Part shown: positions 8,045 to 15,588 of the stretch, one piece after another
Layout of the letters: each line of letters starts with the position of its first letter
Position numbering within the stretch: position 1 is the stretch's first letter
Source: Acuticoccus sp039034015
GTDB taxonomy: Bacteria; Pseudomonadota; Alphaproteobacteria; Rhizobiales; Amorphaceae
Length of the DNA: 64,000 nucleotides
Direction of reading: 5' to 3'
Assembly: GCA_039034015.1 (NCBI GenBank)
Contig: JBCCBM010000002.1
Span: 310,001 to 374,000, forward strand
Made by a program: the position numbers and the translations under genes
Notes under the pieces: model-generated
The model's database searches: none
The model's input: the letters and a program-made list of their open reading frames with translations, nothing else
What the model was told of the DNA's origin: nothing

Positions 8045-9175
8045 ATGGATCCCACCGCGATGCATGGCATCGTCCGCCGGCTCTACACGGTCGACCACAA
8101 CACCGACGACTTTATCCATGTGTTGGACGAACTCGTGCACGTTGTGGGCGCGCGGCACGTTTGGCTCACGCAGGTGGATGAGTTTCGCAACGTGTCGGCC
8201 AACATCCGCACCTCGTCGCTGTCCGAATTGTTTGGCCCCAACGGTCGCAATTGGGACAAGCACATGGCGCGATTTGGCGAAACCTACCAAAAGACCTTCG
8301 TGCGCTCCATGGCGAAGGGCGCCGAGACGCTCTATACGCCGCTTGACCTCTGCGAGGATGCGCAGGAGCGGGCAGAGACCCAGGAGTGGTTGGCCGACGT
8401 TCACGGGCTTTTGGGCTACTCCACTTATGCGGGCGGCGTTTTTGCGCCGGACGCGGCGTTTGTGGGCTTTGCGGGTTTCGGCTTTTCCGACGATGAGGGC
8501 CCGCGTGCGGCCGCCTTCCGGCGCGATCAGAGCTTTTGGCTGACCCACCTGTCGGCCGCCGTTGCCATGCACGGGCGGCTTCAAAAAGCGACCCACGCCG
8601 CGGCCCTCCTGGAGCGGCTGAAATGGGGCATCCTCCTCACCACCCCCGACGGGCGGGTCATCCACAAGACCGAGGAGGCCGCGCGCGTCCTCACTGAAAA
8701 GCGGCCAATCACGGTTGCGGCCGGCCGGGTGACGGGGCCGCCCTGGCTCGCCCGCTTTTTCTCTGGTGCGGCCGATGCCCTGTCTCGCCCGCGCAGCCTC
8801 CTCAACTTTGTGGAGGGGCCAGGCGGCGGCACCATCGTGTTCGCCGTGCGTTACAGTGACGATCGCCGCCTCTTTGCGCACGACACCGACGGTGTTGCCC
8901 TTTGCGTTTTGGACTGCGCGAAGGATGCCAGCCGGGCGATCGACATTGCGCGCGAAATGTTTGCGCTCTCCGCCGCGGAGGCGGAGGTTTTGTCGCTTGC
9001 CGCGTCCGGCGCCTCCCGCGCCACCATTGCCGACCAGCGCAACGTGTCGCCCGAGACCATCAAGAGCCAGGTGCGCGCCATCGTGACCAAGAGCGGCGCC
9101 ACGACGCTTCGCGATTTGACCGCGCGCCTTGCCCTTTTCGAGCCGCCCTTTTGCGACGGGGCCAGTTCGGATTGA
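8045..9175 (+). CDS. LuxR-family transcriptional regulator
   Basis: A 376-residue protein with a C-terminal LuxR/GerE helix-turn-helix, about residues 310-370. The core reads LSAAEAEVLSLAASGASRATIA followed by NVSPETIKSQVRAI. The N-terminal 200 residues have no recognised domain and look like a sensory (GAF/PAS-type) region; there is no receiver and no autoinducer-domain signature. The start at 8045 (ATG, MDPTAMHG) is chosen because upstream sequence is a shadow of the ATPase extension. Divergent from the sugar transporter operon, which is its most likely target. The gene ends before a strong palindromic terminator. Confidence 0.8.
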   Translation: MDPTAMHGIVRRLYTVDHNTDDFIHVLDELVHVVGARHVWLTQVDEFRNVSANIRTSSLSELFGPNGRNWDKHMARFGETYQKTFVRSMAKGAETLYTPLDLCEDAQERAETQEWLADVHGLLGYSTYAGGVFAPDAAFVGFAGFGFSDDEGPRAAAFRRDQSFWLTHLSAAVAMHGRLQKATHAAALLERLKWGILLTTPDGRVIHKTEEAARVLTEKRPITVAAGRVTGPPWLARFFSGAADALSRPRSLLNFVEGPGGGTIVFAVRYSDDRRLFAHDTDGVALCVLDCAKDASRAIDIAREMFALSAAEAEVLSLAASGASRATIADQRNVSPETIKSQVRAIVTKSGATTLRDLTARLALFEPPFCDGASSD

Positions 9176-9341
9176 GACCTATCCCCCAGAAGGGGGATTT
9201 CAGCGGCGCGTTAATCGGTCAATTTCATGGCAGCGATGGGGTTGGCGATTGCCCATCGCGCTTTTGTCCAATCGAGGCGCTTACACCCAAGTCTTTTCCC
9301 GGACATTTTTGTGCCGGACCCTTTGTTTTCAAGACGAAAAA

Positions 9342-9365
9342 GGCGGGGAGGCATGCCTCCCCGCC
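9342..9365. terminator. Bidirectional intrinsic terminator
   Basis: A perfect 24-bp palindrome (core ggaggcatgcctcc) flanked by a 5-A run on the left and TTGTTT on the right. It sits between the convergent luxR-type gene and the last gene of the island A operon, so it can serve both strands. Confidence 0.8.
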
Positions 9366-9391
9366 TTGTTTCATTGGGGCCCGCCCCGCCC

Positions 9392-10417
9392 TCAGTTGGA
9401 GCGGATCGGGATCGCCTCGGCAACAATGGTGCGCTCGCCATCAAGCCGCGGCTCGAAGAAGATGCCCATCATCTCGCCCATCTGGCGAATGTTGCGCAGG
9501 ATGCGCCGGCGGTCCGCCCGGGTTTGGTAGCGGAAGGTGATGCCGGTGAGCGTGGCGTTCTCCAGCTCAAGCCCCATGGCGCAGGCCCAGGAGGACATGA
9601 ACTCCTCCGCCGCATTTTGCATCGTTGAGCTAATGCCCTGGAATTGCACCAGATACGTGATCGGCAGATTGGCGCACTGGTTGCCGACGGCGGGCGCTGC
9701 AGCAATCGGCGCAGGGGCGGCCGTGCCGGGCGCATTCAAGACAATGCCGGTGCCCGGCGCGGGCGTCGGCGAGGAGGCACCACCGCCCAGGAGGGCCGCA
9801 AGGCGCAGCGCGATCTTTGCGGCCGCATCGTTGGCCATGGAGGCCGCGTTGCGCAGCACAAACTGTTGCACGCATGAGCGGTCGGGCGCTGCGCCCGCAA
9901 CCCCTGCCGCGCAGCCCGTCAGCGGCGTGCCGGAGGTGTTGAGCTCCATGTTGTCACCATCCAAAAACCGGCCGTCCTTCACCGAGAGGACGCGGTATTG
10001 GATGGAGGATTGGAGGAGCGCCACTTGCGTATAAGGGTCCTTCACGGCGCGGGCGTAGAGCGTGTAAAGCACGATCGCGTCCAGCGAATAGCCCGGGATT
10101 TGGCGGGCGAACTGGATCAACTCCTCGTCCGACCGGCGCACGCGCGAGCTGTCATACCAGCCCAGCGCAAGGGCGTTTTCGTCATAAACGTTCATGCCCT
10201 GGAGCCCGTATTGGCGCATCTGCGCCTGGAACGGGGGCATGTTCAAAACCTTGTTGAACTCAATCAACATGCCCCGCTGGATGCGGCTGTCCCGGGGCAC
10301 ACTTTCCGCGTCCCAGTCCTCCTGGAGCACCAGAACGTCAACCGTTTGGGACATCGCGGGGGTGATGGCGAAGGCGGCAAGGGCCGTCGCTGCCGCTGTG
10401 AATGCCTTGAGAAACAT
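9392..10417 (-). CDS. Secreted protein of unknown function, island A
   Basis: A 341-residue exported protein with a clear signal peptide ending ITPAMSQ. Residues 25-200 alternate strands and helices and include LDAIVLYTLYARAVKDPY and RVLSVKDGRFLDGDN, loosely like CsgG/TolB-type periplasmic domains; this resemblance is weak. A proline/alanine linker (about 215-245) leads to a C-terminal domain with TYLVQFQGISSTMQNAAEEF and several arginines. Four cysteines could form disulfides. Last gene of the eight-gene operon, 21 nt after the OmpA gene, and followed by the terminator at 9342-9365. No function is assigned. Confidence 0.7.
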   Translation of the reverse strand: MFLKAFTAAATALAAFAITPAMSQTVDVLVLQEDWDAESVPRDSRIQRGMLIEFNKVLNMPPFQAQMRQYGLQGMNVYDENALALGWYDSSRVRRSDEELIQFARQIPGYSLDAIVLYTLYARAVKDPYTQVALLQSSIQYRVLSVKDGRFLDGDNMELNTSGTPLTGCAAGVAGAAPDRSCVQQFVLRNAASMANDAAAKIALRLAALLGGGASSPTPAPGTGIVLNAPGTAAPAPIAAAPAVGNQCANLPITYLVQFQGISSTMQNAAEEFMSSWACAMGLELENATLTGITFRYQTRADRRRILRNIRQMGEMMGIFFEPRLDGERTIVAEAIPIRSN

Positions 10418-10438
10418 GGCTTACTTTCCTTGAGGGGA

Positions 10439-11326
10439 TCAGTTCAATGCGTCGTTGATGGCGTCGATGTTGCTGGGCGGGGGCGCGGCGTGCACCTCCC
10501 CGCAGGCAACGGGCGTGCGCCGTCCGCCGTAGTCGTCAAGGCTGTTGCGCGCGGGGCGCGGGTCCGTGAGGCGCACGGGGGTGGTGTCGCACACAATGTT
10601 GCCGGTGCCGCGGGGCGGGGCGGGGAGCGCGGCCGTTTGCGGCGCCTCGGCCACGGGGGCAGGCGTTGGGGCAGATGGCGCCTCGGCCACGGGGGCGGGC
10701 ACGGTGGCAGCTTCCGTCTCCACAAGCGTCACCTCAACGCGGCGGTTGGCGGCAACGGCGCCCGTGCGGTCCACCGCAAGCAGCGTTTCGCCAAAGCCCA
10801 CCGCCTCCAGCCGGGCGGGGTCAATGTTGAAGGTGGTGACGAGATATTCCTTCACCGCCAACGCCCGGCGCTCGGAGAGGAACCAGTTGTATTCCGCGGG
10901 GCCCACCGTGTCGGTGTGGCCGCCAATCAAGTAGGTGGTGTTGGCGAGCGCGGGTGAGATGAGCGCTTGGCCAAGCACGTCGAGCACGTCTTTGGCGCGG
11001 TTGGTGAGCACCGCCTTGTCGAACGCGAAGTGGACGCGAAAATCGCGGCTGTGGTTGTAGTTCAGCGTGTAGGACCGCTGGGTGGTGCGCGAGGGCCCGG
11101 TGGGCTGCACATTCACATTGATGGTCACCGGCACCTCAACGGTGCGGATTTTGGCGCGGTAGCGCGGCTCGGAGTAGCGGGTGCGGGCGGCGGGCGCGAG
11201 GGATTGGATGATCGAATTGATCTGCGGCACGTTATCGCCCGCACTTTGGGCGCTTGCCGTGTGGGGGGCGACGAAGGCCGCGGCCGCCGCCAAAATTGTC
11301 GCTAGACGCTTCACCATCATCCTCAT
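10439..11326 (-). CDS. OmpA-family outer membrane / peptidoglycan-associated protein
   Basis: About 295 residues with a signal peptide ending PHTASAQ and a central OmpA-like peptidoglycan-binding domain. The domain runs from VHFAFDKAVLT through IGGHTDTVGPAEYNWFLSERRA to VGFGETLLAVDR and NRRVEVTLV. The HTD motif and the NRRVE segment are the usual diaminopimelate contacts. A Pro/Ala/Glu-rich linker follows. Both the mature N-terminus (NVPQINSIIQS) and the last residues (NIDAINDALN) carry a short motif also seen in the two upstream gene products. Three ATGs are possible (11326, 11320, 11317), all before the same signal peptide. It likely anchors the island A proteins to the cell wall. Confidence 0.85.
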   Translation of the reverse strand: MRMMVKRLATILAAAAAFVAPHTASAQSAGDNVPQINSIIQSLAPAARTRYSEPRYRAKIRTVEVPVTINVNVQPTGPSRTTQRSYTLNYNHSRDFRVHFAFDKAVLTNRAKDVLDVLGQALISPALANTTYLIGGHTDTVGPAEYNWFLSERRALAVKEYLVTTFNIDPARLEAVGFGETLLAVDRTGAVAANRRVEVTLVETEAATVPAPVAEAPSAPTPAPVAEAPQTAALPAPPRGTGNIVCDTTPVRLTDPRPARNSLDDYGGRRTPVACGEVHAAPPPSNIDAINDALN

Positions 11327-11410
11327 CCTTCGTTGTGCCCGGACCGTTGTCGGACCTGTCCGAAGACAGTGGGAGGGTTTGAGCCGTTCCGGCACACCCC
11401 GTCCTCTTGG

Positions 11411-12337
11411 CTAGTTGTTGATAAAATCGTTGATGCTATCGACCGACGAGCGTGCCGGCCGCGGGGTTGTCTCCACCGGCTGCGCCTGCGCCGTTGCGGG
11501 GCCCGGCCGGCGCACGGGCGGGTTCGGCGTTCCCGTGAGAGTGCGAAGCTGGGCAAAGAACGCGGCCGCCGACGTTGCGCGATTAAAACTGTCGGGGTCG
11601 GCCGCCAACAGCCCGCCCGCATAGTGCAGTGCGGCTGGCTGCAGGGTCGACCCGCTCAAGATGATGCCGCCCGACGAGCCGGGGAGCGTGTCGCAGACGT
11701 GAAAGACGTGGCGCACGGCCGGGTCCTCGTTGCGGCCGTGGACGCGGCAATCATGGCTCGTCATCATTTTGGGCTGGCCGGCGGGGTGGTGGATCATGAC
11801 CAGCCGCTCGCCAGGGCGCACCATCACCTCCTGGAGCGGAAGCGGGCGCACCGGCCGGGGGAGCCGCTCCGTGAGGCGCACCACCGCAAAATCAAGGTCG
11901 GCATCGCTGAGGATCGGTGCGGTCTCTGTGCGCACGAGTTTGGCGCCCCGATCCCCTTGCGTAAAATAGTCAAGCATGATGCCCGCCGCCTTCACCGTGC
12001 CGCGAAAGCCGGGAATGCAGTGATAGTTGGTGAGCACCAGTTGCTCGCTGATGATGGAGGCGGTGCAGGTGCTCATCCCCTCCTTGCCGTCGACGGCCTT
12101 GATCATGTCGAGCCGGACGATGGCGTCGCTCGCAATGCGGATGGGGTCATCGGGCCGCAGCCGGCCGATGCGATAAAACAGATTTCCGCGCTTCAAAGCG
12201 GCCGCCGTTGCGCCCCCAAGGCTCTCGGTGAGCGTCATGTCGACACTGCCGAATTTGGAGACGGGGAACTGCGCGGGCTCCGCCGACGCGGGGGTGGTCA
12301 ACAAAATTGCGGCGCAAAATGCACAAAAAAGACGCAT
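11411..12337 (-). CDS. Secreted trypsin-like serine protease (S1 family)
   Basis: A 308-residue exported protease. A signal peptide ends TTPASAE. The catalytic triad is visible: LTNYHC (His106), DADLDFAVVRL (Asp149) and LPGSSGG (Ser222), with Ser in place of the usual Asp before the nucleophile (GSSGG instead of GDSGG). Cysteines next to the histidine and before the serine suggest disulfides. A proline-rich tail ends in SVDSINDFINN, a motif shared with neighbouring proteins. The start at 12337 follows an AGGAGAG ribosome-binding site. It is in the island A operon, 84 nt before the OmpA gene, and may process other envelope proteins or be activated by the caspase-like protease. Confidence 0.85.
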   Translation of the reverse strand: MRLFCAFCAAILLTTPASAEPAQFPVSKFGSVDMTLTESLGGATAAALKRGNLFYRIGRLRPDDPIRIASDAIVRLDMIKAVDGKEGMSTCTASIISEQLVLTNYHCIPGFRGTVKAAGIMLDYFTQGDRGAKLVRTETAPILSDADLDFAVVRLTERLPRPVRPLPLQEVMVRPGERLVMIHHPAGQPKMMTSHDCRVHGRNEDPAVRHVFHVCDTLPGSSGGIILSGSTLQPAALHYAGGLLAADPDSFNRATSAAAFFAQLRTLTGTPNPPVRRPGPATAQAQPVETTPRPARSSVDSINDFINN

Positions 12338-12394
12338 CGTGCTCTCCTGAAAGGCGAAATGAAACACGCACTCTTGTTTGTTGCAGCCCGCCCC

Positions 12395-12985
12395 CTACCG
12401 GGCAAGCACCAAGGTGAATTTCTCGGTGGCCGCAGGGTCGCGCTCCCCGGCCCAAACCGCCTCCACCACCAGATCGAGCTGACGGATGGGAAGGTCACGC
12501 AGCGGCACGGCCACTGCCTGGTTGGGGAAAAGGTCGAGCCCCGAAAAAAGCTGTGGGGCGGCGCTCATGGCAAGCACTTCGGCCCGCTGGTCGAGGCGAA
12601 TGCGCAGCGCACGGTCGCCGGCATCGTTGCGAAATTCGAGCATACACAGCCCATCGAGCGGCAGGGTGAGCGCTTCGCCGGCCGAACTTTCAAGGCGCGT
12701 GCGGATCATCGGTTGGCCGGCAAAGAGGGCATCGCGGCAATTTTGCCCCGCCAGGGGCCGCGCGGTGATGACGCGCAGCGCCGAGAGGGGGGCGGCGGTG
12801 ATCGGAAAGCTTTCCAGCCGCCGGTCGGTGTCGGTTTGCGGGGCGGGGAGGCGCGGCACGGTCGGCTGCGGCGCGACCGGGCCGCCGCTGATAATGGCGT
12901 TCAGGGTGTCGACCCCATCTTGCGCCCCCGCGCTCACCAGGAAGGCGGCAAGGGCGGCGGCCGCCAGGCACAGCGTTCTCATCAC
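12395..12985 (-). CDS. Small secreted protein of unknown function, island A
   Basis: 196 residues with a signal peptide ending LVSAGAQ. The mature N-terminus starts with GVDTLNAIISG, the motif shared with the OmpA and protease proteins. A Pro-rich stretch leads to a domain of about 110 residues beginning NCRDALFAGQPM. This beginning closely resembles ACQDALMAGQVT in the periplasmic part of the upstream Lon-like membrane protein, so the two probably share a homologous domain. The start overlaps the upstream stop by 4 nt, so translation is coupled. No enzymatic motif is seen. Confidence 0.7.
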   Translation of the reverse strand: MMRTLCLAAAALAAFLVSAGAQDGVDTLNAIISGGPVAPQPTVPRLPAPQTDTDRRLESFPITAAPLSALRVITARPLAGQNCRDALFAGQPMIRTRLESSAGEALTLPLDGLCMLEFRNDAGDRALRIRLDQRAEVLAMSAAPQLFSGLDLFPNQAVAVPLRDLPIRQLDLVVEAVWAGERDPAATEKFTLVLAR

Positions 12986-14064
12986 TCATCCCCTTCAAAG
13001 GCGAGGGTGACGACCTGGCGCGCCTCGCCTCGGACGGCGGTGAGGGTTGCGCCGGCGGTCGGCGTTTTTGCAAAAATGAGCGTATAAGGCTGCCCGGCCA
13101 AAATGCCCACAGGCCGGCCGATGGGTGTTGCGTGGGGGATGAGCGCATCGCCGAGCGCCGGGGGCACGATGAGGCTTGTCGGCCCCCCGGCCGTTGCCGC
13201 CACGGTGAGGGCGCACACGCGGGCCGCCTCTGGCAGCGCCACCGCGCCGTCTTCGACGGTGACGGGCGATGTGGTGACTTGGCCCGCCATCAGCGCGTCC
13301 TGACAGGCAGCGCGGGTGTCGGCGGTCATGACGGCAATGTTCATTAGGGCGCTCACCTCTTCTTCTCTCAAGGTGGTGGAGAGGTTTGACGCCATCACGC
13401 CCACCGCGAGCGCCGCGGCCACCAAGCCCGACGCAAGGAACGCCCGTTTTCCAAACCGGCTTGAAGCGGCGCGCCGTGCCGACGTCGAGGCGGGGGGAGG
13501 GGGAGGCGGGGGCGGGGCGGCGAACAGCGCAGCGATGTCGGGCGCGCTGCCAATGGCGATCCGCGTGCCGCCGCACGCGTCCATAGCGGTCGCAAGCGCT
13601 GCGTCGTCCTCGGTTGGCAGCGGGCCGTGGAGCGCGACGATGGTGCCCCCCGCGGCCGAAAAGAGCGGGGCGGCGTGATCAAGCTTCGCGCAAAGCCCCT
13701 CCGGCGGGCGGCCGGGGGAAAGGTCGGCGCCGATTTCGCCGGTGGCGAAGATGACCGTTGCGGCCAACGCCACATCATCCGTGAGTGGAAGGCCGGCCGC
13801 CAGCGCGCGGTGCGCCACAAGGGCGGGGAACTCCCAGCTTCGCCCGGTTTCGACACGGTCGGTGAGCTCTAGGCGCAGGCCGACCGCGGCGGGGTCGGCC
13901 AGGGTGGCAAACTGCGCATAGTCGCCGCTGATAGGCAGCTTTCGAAAGTCGCCCTTCAGCGTTGCAAAGTGCTGCCGTGCGCCGGGCTGGGGGGCGAGCG
14001 AGGCGATGACGGCCGTCCCCCCCGTGGTGGGGACGAGGATGGCAAGGGGCCCTTGAAGCGCCAC
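12982..14064 (-). CDS. Membrane protein with Lon-protease-like (S16) cytoplasmic domain
   Basis: 360 residues in three parts. Residues 1-180 read like an S16/ChlI-type fold: GRSWEFPALVAHRALAAGLP, then FATGEIG, then AKLDHAA, placing Ser76 and Lys127 where Lon has its Ser-Lys dyad. After an eight-proline run (about 184-191) comes one transmembrane helix (FLASGLVAAALAVGVMA, 209-225). A periplasmic domain contains ACQDALMAGQ, resembling the next gene product. There is no signal peptide, so the N-terminus is probably cytoplasmic. The Lon assignment is an inference from short motifs; catalytic activity is uncertain. It could link cytoplasmic state to the envelope proteins of the operon. Confidence 0.6.
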   Translation of the reverse strand: MALQGPLAILVPTTGGTAVIASLAPQPGARQHFATLKGDFRKLPISGDYAQFATLADPAAVGLRLELTDRVETGRSWEFPALVAHRALAAGLPLTDDVALAATVIFATGEIGADLSPGRPPEGLCAKLDHAAPLFSAAGGTIVALHGPLPTEDDAALATAMDACGGTRIAIGSAPDIAALFAAPPPPPPPPASTSARRAASSRFGKRAFLASGLVAAALAVGVMASNLSTTLREEEVSALMNIAVMTADTRAACQDALMAGQVTTSPVTVEDGAVALPEAARVCALTVAATAGGPTSLIVPPALGDALIPHATPIGRPVGILAGQPYTLIFAKTPTAGATLTAVRGEARQVVTLAFEGDE

Positions 14065-14071
14065 GGCAGGC

Positions 14072-15580
14072 TCAGCGCGCTGCCCGCTCCGACGCGATGG
14101 AGATGAACGCCATCACCTCGCTGACGCTTGGCACATCTCGGAATGCGGTGAGGATCCCCGTGATCGCCTCTGCATCCAACGAGCGGCCAAAGTCGGCCAC
14201 CCATTTGGCGTGAAGTTCGGGCGGCAGGGGGCGGCCGGACACAAAGCAGTGCAGCGCGGCGTGCACCTGCTCGCTGAGCGTGAGCGGCTGGATGCCAAAA
14301 TCACGCGGGACGGCATAGTCCCCCACCCGCAGCGCTGCGGAGCGATAGGCGGGGTTGGGAAACCAGGTGTTGGCCTCATCGTCCGACATGATCCAGCAAT
14401 AGGTGTGGATTTGGGAAAATGTGCCATCGCGCAGGGGCACTTTGAGCGTTGCCGTCAAGTCATCGCCCAGCATGAAGGGCTCGCCATCCGCCGTCAGCTC
14501 CACAAAATAGCGGGGCGTCGTCTTCATCTGGCTTTCGACGACTTCCAGCGAGTGGGCGAGCGCTTCGCCGCAGTTTTGCACCGCCACCACCACGGAGGGG
14601 CCGACGCGCCGCCGGCCTTCCTCGGTGCGCATGGTCACCACAAGGCGGGCGAGCTGGGCGTCAACGTCCCGCTCCTCATGGGCACCCAGTGCGACGAGCC
14701 GCACGGTGAGGACGGGGCCCTCAAGAAGGCGGCTGGCTGCCTCCCGCTCGGTGATCGCCTCAAGGTGGACAACGCGGTTGCCGGCGATCGCATCGTTCAG
14801 GATTTGTGTGGGGTCCCGCTCAAGATGGGCGGAGGCGGCGGTCACCTGGGCGATGAGATCGCGCGGCTCGGCCTGGCAAAGGGCGCCCGAAAAGTCTGAC
14901 AGCGGCACGAAGGGCAAAATGTCGATGCGTGGGTTTTGCGCCCGCGCCTCGGTGATGGCGGCGGCAACGCCCCGGCGAAGGCTGACCGAAAGGTCGACGA
15001 AGGTGAAGGCGGTGAGCGGCGGGCGTTCTGGGCGCGCGCGCTCGGTCGCAAGGTCGAAATAGACGGCGGGGCTTTGCTCCACGTGGCAGGTTTCGCCGGT
15101 GGCGCGGTTATAGGCGGCAAGGTTGATCACCACCTCCACCACCGTTGGGTGGTTGCGCTGAAGGGTGATGAAGGCGGCGACATCCGCCTCGTAAATTTTC
15201 TTGAGGTCATCGGCGGCGGAGAAGGCGCTTTGGCGGCCGGGCTGCAGCGCTTGGCCGGCGACATAGGTGCGATAGTCCCGGTGGTAGACGCCGGCCTGGA
15301 TGACATTCACCCGGTCGTTCCAATAGCGGCTGCGGTCGAGCGCGTCCCAGCTCGCCTCATTGATGATGCGGCGCATGGAATCGCTCACATGCGGCTCAAA
15401 ATCGGTGAGGGGGAAGAAGATGAGATCGCGCCGGTCGGTGAGGCACTGGGCGATTTCGTTGCTTTCCACCAGCGCGTCCACCGCCGCGTCAAACGCGGTG
15501 GAGAGCCGCAATTGCCCGCCCTGCGCGTTCGCCAGCGCGGGCCACAACGCAACAAGCGCCATCAACACGATGCGCATCAC
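14072..15580 (-). CDS. Secreted DUF4384-like protein, island A
   Basis: A 502-residue exported protein with a signal peptide ending PALANAQ. The N-terminal two thirds are alternating helix/strand with no recognised motif. The C-terminal region (about 365-460) has a DUF4384-like pattern: FMLGDDLTATLKVPLRDG, a strand with IMSDDEANTWFPNP, then LRVGDYAVP and FGIQPLTLSEQ. DUF4384 domains often accompany bacterial caspase-like proteases, which fits the divergent caspase gene of this island. It lies 7-8 nt from both neighbours, within the operon. The start may be either of two adjacent ATGs. Confidence 0.65.
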   Translation of the reverse strand: MMRIVLMALVALWPALANAQGGQLRLSTAFDAAVDALVESNEIAQCLTDRRDLIFFPLTDFEPHVSDSMRRIINEASWDALDRSRYWNDRVNVIQAGVYHRDYRTYVAGQALQPGRQSAFSAADDLKKIYEADVAAFITLQRNHPTVVEVVINLAAYNRATGETCHVEQSPAVYFDLATERARPERPPLTAFTFVDLSVSLRRGVAAAITEARAQNPRIDILPFVPLSDFSGALCQAEPRDLIAQVTAASAHLERDPTQILNDAIAGNRVVHLEAITEREAASRLLEGPVLTVRLVALGAHEERDVDAQLARLVVTMRTEEGRRRVGPSVVVAVQNCGEALAHSLEVVESQMKTTPRYFVELTADGEPFMLGDDLTATLKVPLRDGTFSQIHTYCWIMSDDEANTWFPNPAYRSAALRVGDYAVPRDFGIQPLTLSEQVHAALHCFVSGRPLPPELHAKWVADFGRSLDAEAITGILTAFRDVPSVSEVMAFISIASERAAR

Positions 15581-15588
15581 AACACCCT

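Noticed and set aside
11333..13087. 584-codon open frame on the plus strand
   Set aside because: Arg/Gly/His-rich shadow opposite the protease, small secreted protein and OmpA genes; those have signal peptides and motifs, this has none.
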